A stretch of DNA of 64,000 nucleotides from Adenophora triphylla var. japonica. Taxonomy: Eukaryota; Streptophyta; Magnoliopsida; Asterales; Campanulaceae. Below, in pieces: positions 47,121 to 57,075 of the stretch (its first letter is position 1; each line of letters begins with the position of its first letter). The notes below the pieces were generated by a model, which was given only the letters and a program-made list of their open reading frames with translations, ran no database searches and was not told the DNA's origin. The position numbers and the translations under genes were made by a program. The stretch spans positions 186,001-250,000 of the forward strand of contig JAFEMH010002568.1 in the NCBI GenBank assembly GCA_022495995.1, in the 5' to 3' direction.

Positions 47121-47690
47121 ATGCCTCCTAGATTGCGTCCTACCAAGAGGGCTCCACGACACGCCAAGTTGGCTACTCGACGGAAGGGGGTTCAGAGGAA
47201 CCTAAGGCCATTCATTTCGCAAGCTCAAAGAGGGGATTTCTATCCACAGCTTGATGAACACACCTCGGATGTCGGGAAGAAAAATGTGGTAAGTAACCCT
47301 TGCTAGGTTTTAAAAAATTTTGATTTGGGTGAAATTGATTGGAACTAGATTTTCCAGACTGCAATGAGTTAACACGAATTTGCATGTGAACATGGATTGA
47401 ACTAGGAAATGTGATGCTAAATGCATGTTCTTCATTGATAGATTTTGACCTATTTTCTGCTGGGGATAATTTCAAGAAACAGCACGAGATATTTATACAT
47501 GTGCTATGTTTACTTGCAGGGATTGCGCACCCGAGGTTCTCCGGAGGTGATTGGTAGGCTATGGCAGATCTTGCCGGGCAGCCAGGAGCAGATACATTCA
47601 CCTAAGGGCATGGTCTACGCCGTTGGGCTGGGGCAATTTTTTGAGATGGCGAAGGCCATCGGAGACACCCAGAGGAGTGTGGATTTGGGT
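47121..47690 (+). pseudogene. PMD gene, first two exons only (element D, antisense)
   Basis: Exon 1 47,121-47,288 (56 codons, the same length as in A): Arg/Lys-rich MPPRLRPTKRAPRHAK, then FYPQLDEHTSDVGK. Donor GTAAGT at 47,289; acceptor TTGCAG ends at 47,519. Exon 2 starts LRTRGSPEVIGRLWQILPG and reaches VYAVGLGQFFEMAKAIG, aligning with the start of exon 2 in A (MKTRGSVESVVDLWDRLPN). Homology stops near 47,690, before the TW/HTFHF and AITGL blocks, where a 3' region of another element begins. Truncated gene. Confidence 0.72.
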
Positions 47691-47859
47691 GACCAAAGAG
47701 GTCAAACGGTCAATCCTGCTAGGAATGTGCCATATAAAAGGGGGGGGGGTGACCAATGTGGTCATAAAGTTGGACTTTTATGAAAAGCTTACGCACCATT
47801 GAGGAATGGGGAAAGAAAAAAGGTGACCAATGTGGTCGGATGGCTGGACCTTCATGAAA

Positions 47860-47904
47860 GGCTACCTACGTATCCCGGAGGAATCAAGCCTTGGTCGTAG
47901 TTCA
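47860..47904 (-). other. Hairpin module, type 1 (E)
   Basis: GGCTACCTACGTATCCC, GGAGGAATCAAGCC, then CGTAGTTC on the plus strand. Confidence 0.65.
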
Positions 47905-49379
47905 AGCATCACTAGGTAGTTAGGAACGGTGTCTAGGATTCTTGAGGTTTTGACGATTCATGGAGGAGTCACCTAATTGACAATTAATGGAGGTTGTCAC
48001 CTGAGGAAGCTAAATCTTACGTCACTATCGAGTAGATAGGCGGCTATTTGGCAAACTTGAGCTTACTTCTCAATCTGTGATAGAGGCAGCTTAAGTTGGA
48101 TTTTTGACAATTAGGAAACTGTCACCTGGCGTTATCTCGTTATAACGGAAGTAACGGAGGCGCTTTTGGGAGAAAATGTTATCATTAGCAATTGGCACGT
48201 TACTTGAGCCTAGGGGTGATTTTTTTTCTTGGAAACATGGTAGGGACTGGGTCTGGATGTACATATGGAATGTGTTTGGAAATTGTTTAAGACGGGTTTC
48301 AAGCAGGTGGGGTCGTTTCCCTTGGGTGCGGGTGAGCTACATTGTTCTTTGAGATGTTGTCAACGTGGACTAGAATTCCCTCTTGGGTGAGGCCAGGTTT
48401 AAACCTCGGGTCTCAATGAATGTTCCTTTCTCACACTCTGGCATTTGAAGCTGATGCTGACAGGCTTTTACAACCAAAGACTAAAGCAGATGTCGAAGTG
48501 ACAAAACCTCTCTTCGAGGGGTGGATGCGACTTATCGAAGCCCCGGTCTAAGGAAAAACTTTCGGCAAAGCCCCATGTCTTATTAAAGCAAGGAAAGATC
48601 CTTTCATTTGGCAAAGCCCCGGTTGGATGAACTGAGTAGGCGAAGTTTTAGGTTACGAACAAGTGACTTGGTGAAGCCCCAGTCTGGTGACCTAGCAAAA
48701 ATCCCAATCTGATTGGTACTGTGAAAGTGATCCTGAGGTTGATCTGACCAAGACTGGATCCATCTTGTGACATGGTGAGGAACCCGATGCGGACCCCAAA
48801 ATGACTAAAGAAGCCCCAGTCTAAAGAAACGGCTTGGCAAAGCCCCCAATCTTGAAGAGTTTCAAGGCAGCCCTAATGCGAATTGTAGCAGAAGGGGGAA
48901 GACCTATCCTTTCGTACTTACTTTCTTGTTTCCTTTAGTCTCTTAGTCAACCTTAAGAAGATGTGGACGAAGAGAATTTTAGAAATTTATACATGCAGGG
49001 GCATATTTTTTGAAAGGTGGGAATAGATCCCGATTTTGTGTTATTTTGATGGCCTTATTCGACGTAGGCACAAAGACTCGCTTTGGGTTTGACTCTTTTG
49101 GGAGAGAATAAGCGTAGAAAGGTTTGTAAAAGTGTATGGAAGCCCCTGCTGACAGAAAATCTGTGTTTAGTACTATTTTTCCTAAGATGTAGAAAGAGAA
49201 GACTTGTCAAGACATCTGAAAACATGTTTTATTTACAATGATCACAAGATTGCTTAAAACCCTTTATTAATGTTCGAGTTATTCAACCACTAATCTCGAT
49301 ATGAACAAACATTTTTGATTAATCATGAGGAGAAAGTCAACCGATGTCGCGGATCAAGGTTGGCTGGTGTGAAAGAAAG

Positions 49380-49535
49380 GTTTGTGTATAGGGAGGTCAT
49401 TGATGAGACCGGGTTTTCTGGGATTTGACTGTGTCTATGGGAGAGGTCATTTGATGAGACCAAATTTTCTGGGATTTGACTATGTCTATGAGAGAGGTCA
49501 TTTGATGAGACCGAATTCTCTGGGATTTGAATATG
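49380..49535. repeat. Short tandem repeat, about 53 bp, three copies
   Basis: Units GGGATTTGACTGTGTCTATG with AGAGGTCATTTGATGAGACC. Confidence 0.8.
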
Positions 49536-49556
49536 CTTATGACCGGACCATTTCTG

Positions 49557-49604
49557 GTTGCCTACGTTCCCCTCATTGTGAGGAGCTCAGGTCGCCGTAG
49601 TTCG
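49557..49604 (-). other. Hairpin module, type 2 (E)
   Basis: Plus strand GGTTGCCTACGTTCC, CCTCATTGTGAGG, AGCTCAGG, CGTAGTTCGG. Inner stem CCTCA/TGAGG is perfect. Confidence 0.65.
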
Positions 49605-49894
49605 GCCTTGGCCGGATTGTATTTGGCTTTGGGAAATGGGATTTGTGGTTCCTTTAGTGAAAAGGCTCGGATGAGAAGATTGGATGATGAGGCGTGGGCC
49701 TCGGGATGATTCCTTGACCAAGTCATTTTGGACGGTTGCTTCTGATTTTCATCTTTCATTGGGGGAGAAAGGATTTCCACGTGCCTAAAGGCTTATGAAA
49801 TGCTTCTGGCTTTGCTTCGACCGCCCCATTGTTATCGACAACTTTCATTCTCTAAGCTTTTGATGGGCGGTGCTGGGTCCTTGGCCTCATTTTT

Positions 49895-50110
49895 TTTCTT
49901 TTATTTTTATGTGCAACCTTGTTTTTTTTTTTTTTTGCCTAGACCGTCCTTTTTTGGGATTTTCAGACTAGCTAGGCATTACTCTTTTTGCACTAAGATT
50001 TTTTTCTTCTTTTTTTATGTGCAACCCTGTTTTTTGCCTAGACTGCCCTTTTTTGGGATTTTCAGCCTAGCTGGGTATTACTCTTTTTGCACTACATTTT
50101 TTTTCTCTTT
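49895..50110 (-). repeat. Duplicated unit with T-runs, shared with A and B
   Basis: Two copies of a unit with TATGTGCAACC, TTTTGCCTAGACCG and TTTTTGGGATTTTCAG. In A the same unit lies just after integrase. Confidence 0.75.
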
Positions 50111-50194
50111 TTTTTTTCTGGAGCACCTGAGGGCCAAGGCGAGCCCCTGCTTGAACATTCTTGATACCCTTGAGGTCTAAGCCAAGCTCCTAGG

Positions 50195-51178
50195 TGTAGC
50201 GTTGTGAGAAAGAATTTTATCTTTTTGTTTGAGTCGCCACCTATATTATTCGATTGGAAACATAGAAAAACCATTTTGAAAGAGATTTGGGTTCGGGGCT
50301 TAGGTTATGAAATGGGTAGGTCAAGGAGCATCCATTTCACCCAATCCGGAGATCGGTCTTGCTAAAGAAAAGAGAGGTTTTTAAAAGAAGAGAAAAGACG
50401 ATTTTAAATATTACAAATAAAGATCCATTTAACGGGGTTAAACGGAATGTAGGATCAATTGCTTCGAGACCGTCTCCATGATTTGGAGAGGCTCTAGGCC
50501 GATCCTAGATTCTATGGACTTATACCACTCTAACAATCAATTAGAAAGGGATTTAGAGGTTACCTTGCGTGAGGTGATTTGGGCAGAGTTTCGACTCATG
50601 TTTTAGAATCGACTCTCGATATGGACAGAGCTTCGCCTCGATCCTTGACTTGGATCTTGATGTTTGTTTATCAACAAGGTTGACAAACAAACTTTGAGGT
50701 GATTTTTAGGGTGATTTTGTAGGATTCTTTCAGGGAAAGAAGCCAACAAAATGTGTGTGAATTGTGGAATTCCGGACCTCTTGAACCTTGGAAGTCACCA
50801 AGTATTTATAGGGGTTGGAAATGAAGAAGTGGAGAGGTAAAACCCTATCAGGAGGTTCTGGACTCCAAATCCCATTGGTTGGCCGGATGGATAAAGTTTT
50901 ATCCCGAAAAGAGGTTGAAATCGACGAGGAAACTGTCTTCTGCATGCTACAGAGGGAGGATATCTCGCGCAAGACACGCCATCTCACGGCGAGATATTGC
51001 TCCTGTGGACAGTCTTGTCCTTTCCTCGTTATCTCGTATATAGTTTAGTCCCAAACTAATGGTGGTTAGTCAAAACTTAACGAAACATGACGAAATGGTG
51101 GATTTCTACTTCTTGACTCAAAGCGAGACTTAGAGTGGTATAAGTATGATCCGATGTGTTCAGAATGGGGTGTCTACA
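50195..51178 (-). repeat. 3' LTR of element B
   Basis: 984 bp; plus-strand ends TGTAGCGTTG and GGTGTCTACA. Different family from A/C. The lineage mark GAGTCGCCACC is at 50,232. Confidence 0.8.
50804..50996 (-). promoter_or_regulatory. LTR B promoter: two palindromes and TATA box
   Basis: TATCTCGCGCAAGACA (50,961-50,976) and ATCTCACGGCGAGAT (50,981-50,995), centres about 19 bp apart. Minus-strand TATA box CTATAAATACTTGG lies near 50,802-50,815, about 150 bp downstream. Confidence 0.65.
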
Positions 51179-51194
51179 GAGCCCCTCGGCGACA
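51179..51194 (-). other. Polypurine tract region of element B
   Basis: Minus strand TTGTCGCCGAGGGGCTC next to the LTR. Confidence 0.7.
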
Positions 51195-51265
51195 AGTCTT
51201 ATGGAAGAAGTCATGTCGACGATAGAAAAGATATCATTCTGAACATCAGGATGGTCGGGCCGCAC

Positions 51266-51312
51266 GGCTTCCTACGTATCTCTATCGGAGAATCAGACCA
51301 TGACGTAGTTCG
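51266..51312 (-). other. Hairpin module, type 1 (B)
   Basis: Minus strand CGAACTACG ... CTGATTCTCCGATAGAG, then ATACGTAGGAAGCC. Inner stem is TCTC/GAGA here, instead of TCCC/GGGA in A. Confidence 0.65.
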
Positions 51313-51535
51313 ACTCCAAAACACGAAAAGGCTGATTTAGGTATTTTGAAAATCATTTGAAAATCGTGGAGATTTTGTTTTGAAAGATAAATTCATACTG
51401 AGGAATCAAATCAAGACCCAATTCTGCATATACCTGTCCGTTTGAAGATTCGCCTGTCTGGGCTCCGAACCTGCGGGAAATATGTTAGAAAACAAAGGCT
51501 TACCTTTCCGGTCCTCTGAGTCCTGTCGGTTTTGT

Positions 51536-51875
51536 GACGATTCGCCTTTCTGGGCTCCGAATCGGGCTTTTTTTTGTTGTTGAGGATGACGATTCACCTG
51601 TTTGGGCGTTGAATCGGGCTTTTGGTTTTGACGATCCACTTGTTTGGGCATTGGATCGGGCTTTTCTTTGACGATCCACCTGTTTAGGCATTGGATCGGG
51701 CTTTTCTTTTGACGATCCACCTGTTTGGGCGTTGGACCGAACTTTTATGTTGACGATCCACCTGTTTGGGCGTTGGACCGGGCTTTTCTGATGACGATCC
51801 ACCTGTTTGGGCGTTGGATCGGTCTTTTTGTTGATGACGATCCACCTTTCTGGGTTCTGAATCATGTGGATTGAG
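51536..51875. repeat. Tandem repeat, about 40-50 bp, eight copies
   Basis: Units GACGATCCACCTGTTTGGGC, then GTTGGATCGGGCTTTT. Long open frames on the minus strand here are repeat artefacts. Confidence 0.85.
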
Positions 51876-52089
51876 TTGATCTTTGGACCACTCGGTTTTC
51901 GGGCGACTGGTTCCGTACCGGGCGATCGTGCGTATGTCACGTTTGGCTCGTTCCGTGACTTGTGGTGCCGATTTTTCCACGTTTCCTTGCTAGTTTATCA
52001 TTTCCAAGGGTAAATGTGTCAAAATTTTGAATTTTGACGTTGCGTAGACGCTTATTGTCGAGGATAATTTCGTAACTGTCCAGAAGGTA

Positions 52090-52147
52090 TATCTCGCCGC
52101 GAGATAAGGTATACCGCGCGAGACTTGCACTGTCGGGGCATATAAAT
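52090..52147 (+). promoter_or_regulatory. Promoter of the PMD gene in B
   Basis: TATCTCGCCGCGAGATA (52,090-52,106; one extra base in the centre) and a weaker GTATACCGCGCGAGAC (52,109-52,124). TATA box CATATAAATC at 52,139-52,148. Start codon at 52,294. Confidence 0.75.
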
Positions 52148-52293
52148 CAGCAGCTCTTGCTTATTTTGAAAACACCCTTTTCAAAATTCCCTCCCTAGCT
52201 CGAGCCAAGGTCGTTTTCCTTGCAATTTTTTGTGGATTTGCTTGGTGTTTCTTCCTTCCAATCAATTCTCAATCCCTTCTCCCTCCATAATCA

Positions 52294-54565
52294 ATGGCTC
52301 AAGAGAAAAGGAATCCGATTTTGGGGAGCTATTTTCTAGGGAAGGATTATCCTCGCGATGATCTCACCTTCGATAGGCACGCGCATATCTCCATCGCTGT
52401 TCGGGAGGGCTTGGTAAGAACTTCTTCTTCACCTCTTGTTTCTCATATTGCATTGAGTTTGAATCCCCTTTCTCTTGAATTCAAAATTCCATCAATGGCT
52501 TTTGTTCTTGTCTATGCTTAGAACTAGGTTCTTTCTTACATGCGTTGATCTTGTGCATTTCTTTGGGTGATTGTTGTTGCATTGTGTGCGTATGAACCTC
52601 CAACACATCATGGATTGTAGGAGAGGTTGATTCGGATCATGAATGACATTCTTGGGCAAGCTTTTCTTGTACGCACGCCAAGTGTTTGATGAAATGCCCC
52701 AATGAAAATTTTCTTCTATTTCATTGATTTCTTGACATGGAATGATTTCTAATGTTGTTGCCCTTTTTGCTTTTCCTCCGTTTTGCAGTCGTATAAGCCA
52801 ACGAAGAATTGCCGAGGAAGCCCGAAAATGGCTAAAGCGGTTTGGGACAAGATCAAGGATCTTGATGGCGTTCGGGATAGAGTGGCCCAAACGGGTCTTC
52901 TGACTTTTGTTGACAATCTCCGGGGAATAAGGCGGACTCCCCAAGTTCTTCAGGCTATTCGGGAAAGGTGGTGGGATACTACCCATACCGTTCACTTGCG
53001 CTTCGGGGAAGTGACCATGACTCCGACTGATTTTCTTGCCATCACGGGGTTAGAGTTCATTGGCGATCCTCTGCCGAAGATTTTGGGTTATAAGCCTGCG
53101 GGTCCAGCTGCGTGGAGGCAGCTGATCGGTTTCTCCCCTAACAAGGTTAAGGGGTTTGCTGCTGAGTTGACACCCCTCCGACGTCAAATTGAGGAGTATG
53201 CGGAGAAGCCGAATGCAGTCACTGATCGACTGGTGAGGGGGGCCCTCTGGTATATTCTTTCCGAGACCATCTTCGCGAACCACTCTTCTACGGCTCGTCT
53301 TTCTTTGTTACGTTTGTTGGTGAATCTGGATGAGGTGAGTGGATATGATTGGGGCTCAGCGAGGCTGGCCTTCTGCTACCACGCCATGGATGAGGCGTGT
53401 AGGAGTACCAAGGATTCCCTGTCAGGGTATTCTTATGCCTGGGAGGTATGCCCTTTAACTTTGTTTCTGTTTTCTGTCTGTATGCTCTGTCTGTGTTTCA
53501 TACTGAATTTGCTCTGTTTTCTTTGTGCAGATATGGGGCTACACTGTCCTTGGGCTGTACAAGTTTGAGTTGGAGAGCCGGACCCCTTTGTTCCCGGATA
53601 TCAGGAGGTGGAGCCACCCTAATCGGAGCGTTGATGAGGAGGAGGACCAGGAGTAGACCCTGACGGTCGCGGAGGCGCGGGCCATGCTGGATACTTTCGA
53701 GTATGAGAGGCTGGGCCTATATCCCTGGACCTTGTTGGCGCGGGAGGTGCATCATGCTTGGGATGCTACTGGGATGCAGAGGATGCTGGCATCTTTGGAG
53801 GGAGATACCATGTATCTTGGTGAGCGGGTCTTCCCACAGCATGGCCAGGGTAGATTGCCATACAGCGTGCAAGCAGATCCACCGAGGGCGATGTATCCCA
53901 CCCACTCTATTCCGGATGATGACTATGTAGGTCTTCTGGTGGGTGATGTGGCGACGGCTTGTGTGATCCCCGGGGCCTCTTATGCGGAGTTCCTGCCTCG
54001 ATTGATGGGTCCCCTCCTAGTGGGTGATAGGCGATCACATGCTCGTGGCTCTGTCTCTGCTTCTGCTTCAGGTTCCTCAGCCCCTAGCACTTCTTCCCAG
54101 TATGCTGGTTCTCTGCCTTTTGCCCCGGATTTCAGTCCTCTGAGCTACACGTATATGATGGGGAGCATGTCGATGATGGGGCACATCCCGTCTCTTGATC
54201 AGATTCCCGAGGTTTACTGCCTCCCGGCTGATGTCTCTTCGGTATGTTTCTGTTCATATTATATCTCGTATTCGTCCATATAAGTGTATATGTCCGACTT
54301 CATCTGAGCATCTCTCTTCTTTTTCTTTGGTTGTCAGGTCACCATATCCGCGGCTGATTATAACCATGGAGCGACCAAGATGGCGGGACTGATGGCCCTG
54401 GTGTCGAATCTGTCCGAGAGGCTGTTTCACAAGGCTTCTTTGGCGGCCTCGACAGTGGCCTCGGCGGTGACCCCTACTTGCGGAGCCAAGAGGACGAGGA
54501 GGGATGGTAGCCCCCGTGGTGGAGATGGCAGAGGTGCCGGCGGCTCGAGCAACTTGATGGCGTGA
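52294..54565 (+). pseudogene. Plant mobile domain (PMD) gene, four exons, one in-frame TAG (element B)
   Basis: Exons 52,294-52,413, 52,789-53,445, 53,531-54,241 and 54,338-54,565, all with GT...AG introns and phase 0, giving 571 codons. Exon 2 carries the PMD core: WWDTTHTVHLRFGEVTMTP, DFLAITGLEFIGDPLP, ALWYILSETIFANHSS, and YDWGSARLAFCYHAMDEA. Exon 3 includes YLGERVFPQHGQGRLPY. Exon 4 ends Lys/Arg/Gly-rich. The only visible lesion is TAG at 53,654-53,656 (codon 42 of exon 3); the frame is otherwise open, so the loss may be recent. Exon layout equals that of the A copy. Related to the MAIN/MAIL1 family of Arabidopsis; the transposon-encoded form has no proven function. It is transcribed against the element and should start from the palindrome/TATA promoter at 52,090. 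Confidence 0.82.
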
Positions 54566-54906
54566 TCCCCTCCCTTTCTCTTTATCTGATTTCTGGTGAT
54601 TTGTATATATTGGCCGTGTGAGCCCAGACAATTTTTTTCTTTGGTACCTGTTAGGAACAAGTAGGTAGCACAAAAACAATGGTTTTTTTTTTCTTAACCC
54701 CTAATCCTAGGTCTAAGTAGTTAATTAACTTTCTCGACTTTCCATGTTTTCGGAAATGGGATGGCTGTTAGGCCACAATTTTGAGCTTGATCTTGGTGTT
54801 TTACTGCATGTTATGAACTGTACACGCAGGTTTTTTCGAGACTTGCTTCGTCAAGTCGGGGCTAGATTGCTGTTTGAGCAGAACTGTTGCTGTTTTGCCG
54901 TAGGGA
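54566..54906. other. Spacer between the two accessory genes
   Basis: No coding signal. Presumably PMD 3' UTR; no AATAAA seen. Confidence 0.5.
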
Positions 54907-55005
54907 TATCTCGCGCGAGATAAGGTGTCTCGTACGAGACACGCTACCCAGGCAGAGGTCTCTTCCTTTTTCGAACAGGATTTTGTCAGTTTTCCCTATA
55001 AAATC
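54907..55005 (+). promoter_or_regulatory. Promoter of the DUF7745-like gene in B: two perfect palindromes and TATA box
   Basis: TATCTCGCGCGAGATA (54,907-54,922) and GTGTCTCGTACGAGACAC (54,925-54,942) are both perfect; their centres are 19 bp apart. CTATAAAATC at 54,996-55,005 is the TATA box, 70-100 bp before the first ATGs. Confidence 0.8.
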
Positions 55006-55076
55006 ACCCCGTAGTCCGGCCAGATATCTTATTCTATCCTTTCAAACTCTAGAGATATTCTGTTAGGGTTAAACTC

Positions 55077-56602
55077 TTGGCTTCTTTTCTAACCCTACGA
55101 TCCATGGCTTCCAAGGAGATTGCCCCAACGTCCATGATTGTCGATGATTTTTCTCTGTCTTCTGATGTGATCGAATCTTTCAAGCAAGCATCAAGGGATT
55201 TTGTGAGGTCGTTTCGCAACCGGTCTCGAAATAGGTTTATTGCAGAATTTGGATTCAGAATTCTTTTCACTTTGAAGAACCTCCAACCGGATTGGAATCT
55301 CTTGCAGGGTGCTGCTCAATTTTGGGATTCCTCTATCCATCTTTTCAATTTTTCTTTGAATGAGATGGTGCCTACTGTGGAGGAATTTGCCATTATCTTG
55401 GATATGCCTTTAACTGGCGAGATTGCTGTTCCTAAGTACCATAGGATTCACTCGGAGGCTTTGAATGAGTTGTTAGGGATCCCCCTTGATACTTGCTACG
55501 AGTTGGTTCAACGCAAGTGGGTTGATTGCTCTTCTTTTCCGGGACGCTTCAGCGGTGATTCAGATGAAGACGCTTTTCATGTCTATAAGCGGAACTTTCT
55601 GGATCTTTCTCTTTTCGGAGATGTTCTGTTTACATGCAGGGACGGCTTGGTTGACTCCCAACTGGTGGAAATTGTTCTGCAGGCTAGAAAACGTTCTAGG
55701 AACATTATTCCGCTAATCTTGGGTGAGACCCTGCATGGTCTTGATGAGCTGCATAGGACCGGTGCCATGACTCAAGGGAGTCCTCTTCTGTTGACCATTT
55801 GGCTTAGGGAGCATCTCAAGTTGGTAGGTCCCCCATTGGAATATTCCCCTTTCACATATCATACGCGAAAGTTATTGATCAAGGATCTTTCAGCGGATGA
55901 ATGAAATTTGAGTCGATTGCGAAGACCGAAACTGCTGATATTCTTTGGTGTCCACCTTATTGGAGGTTGAACAAGTATGTTGCCAATACCAAGGGTTTTG
56001 ACAGGGTCGTTCTTCTGGGTTTGCGAGATTCCTCCTTTTATTTTCCCAAGCGGGTGCTCCGTCAGCTTGGTCAGCAACAGGACACTTATCTTTTCGAAGG
56101 AGCTTCTCGTGAAGTGTCTTATATTGGTGTAGAGTTTGCGCAGGCGCTAGCTCAAGCATGGGGTGAAGGAACTAGTCGGGACCGCTGGTCGAACCTTCGG
56201 ACCTTTAATGCAAGCATCTTCTTATCTGATAAGTATTTGGATTGGTTCCTTCATACCGGTCACCCTAGTGCGGAGAAGATTGACGATCTGCGGCTTTCAC
56301 TGCTAGGAGACTCTTTTGTGGCTAGCAGTATTTTGCGGAGGAGTGAGGCTCAGTCTGATCCTGCTAATGTACGAACTGATCCAACTCAGGATTTTCTCGA
56401 TGGGGATTGGTACGAGAGGCGAGGCAAAGGGATGCCTGGAAAGACGCAAGCTTTAGATAGGCCCAGTGTCTTTAAGAGTCTTTCGGAAACTGTCTTTGAT
56501 TACCTCGAGGGATGCTCTGCTTTGAGGGGCTCAAAGCGCAAGAAGGATCGCGAAGACGGTGGTGACCATGTCCGCCGGCCTACCAAGTCAATGAAAGGCT
56601 AG
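55077..56602 (+). pseudogene. DUF7745-like accessory gene (element B), one frame change
   Basis: Start is ATG 55,077 or, more likely, 55,104. The first frame runs to TGA 55,902-55,904 with MVPTVEEFAIILDMPL, IVLQARKRSRNIIPLILGE and GSPLLLTIWLREHLKLVG. The second frame (55,901-56,602) continues the same protein: ADILWCPPYWRLNKY, SSFYFPKRVLRQLGQQ, and a basic tail GSKRKKDREDGG. The A copy reads through this point in one frame apart from a TAG (14,793), so a one-base indel near 55,890-55,905 is the best reading. The two frames meet in an ATGA overlap. The domain is common in plant retroelements and distantly PMD-like; function unknown. Confidence 0.78.
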
Positions 56603-56722
56603 ATCTTAGGGAGTACCAAGAGATTGCTTTGATAGATCAATTGTTTTGCTTTATTAGTATTTTTTTTCAAGGTTGTTAGCTTAGCAAATTAGTCGTTGTG
56701 GTTAGGATTTCCCTTTTGTCTT

Positions 56723-56728
56723 TAATAA
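56723..56728 (+). terminator. Polyadenylation signal AATAAA of the DUF7745-like gene
   Basis: About 120 bp after the stop codon at 56,602. Confidence 0.55.
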
Positions 56729-56790
56729 AATGCATTCGATTAATGAAAGGACAAAATTGGATTTATTTATTTGATTAGACCGAACCCGGA

Positions 56791-56843
56791 GGCTGCCCAC
56801 GTTCCTCTTTTACAGCAATTAAATAAGAGGCTCAGTTCTAAAG
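56791..56843 (-). other. Hairpin module, type 2 (B, divergent)
   Basis: GGCTGCCCACGTTCCTCTT ... AAGAGGCTCAG on the plus strand. The inner stem CCTCTT/AAGAGG is perfect with a longer loop, but the outer CTACG arm is eroded. Confidence 0.5.
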
Positions 56844-56880
56844 TAATTCATTTTTGAGAAAAGGACAAAATACGGCTTCC

Positions 56881-56932
56881 TGCCGAGGGGTAATCTCACG
56901 CGAGATAAGGCCTTTTTTATATATATATTTCA
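56881..56932 (+). promoter_or_regulatory. Extra palindrome with TATA-like run between integrase and the accessory genes (B)
   Basis: ATCTCACGCGAGAT (56,893-56,906) is a one-mismatch copy of the B palindrome. A PPT-like GCCGAGGGG precedes it, and TTTATATATATATTT (56,916-56,930) follows. Confidence 0.5.
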
Positions 56933-57075
56933 TGCACACCCTTTCTTCTGCCTAGACCGCCCCTTCGGGTTTTCAATCTAGCGGGCTTCTTTTCTTGTGC
57001 TAGCTCTAATTTTTGCCTAGGCCGTCCTTTTCGGGATTTTCAACCTAGCGAGCGATTTTTTTTTAGGAGGCCAAG
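56933..57075 (-). other. Spacer after integrase, shared unit
   Basis: Two copies of the TTTTGCCTAGGCCGTCC-type unit also seen at 13,619-13,688 and 49,895-50,110. No gene. Confidence 0.6.

Larger units (their letters stand above)
41101..47690 (-). mobile_element. Tat-like element D, 3' part (LTR, repeats, PMD gene fragment)
   Basis: Minus-strand 3' LTR at 41,101-45,333, polypurine tract, two type 1 hairpins, tandem repeats, and the first exons of a PMD gene on the plus strand. The element is cut off at about 47,690, where sequence like its own 3' region resumes (fragment E). Confidence 0.75.
47691..50194 (-). mobile_element. Tat-like element fragment E (3' non-coding region)
   Basis: Contains a type 1 hairpin (47,860), a long non-coding part and a type 2 hairpin (49,557). 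48,950-49,620 matches 62,750-63,250 of element C (for example GTGTATGGAAGCCCCTGC). No antisense gene seen. The part between 47,905 and 48,950 has many scattered AAGCCCCGGTCT-like repeats and no coding signal. Cut on the right by element B. Confidence 0.6.

Noticed and set aside
51406..51980. Minus-strand open frames with repeated RWIV and PKQVDR
   Set aside because: Products of the tandem repeat array, not proteins.
55895..55906. Stop-restart (ATGA) translation of two DUF7745-like proteins
   Set aside because: The A copy shows one continuous protein at this place, so a frameshift explains the overlap better.
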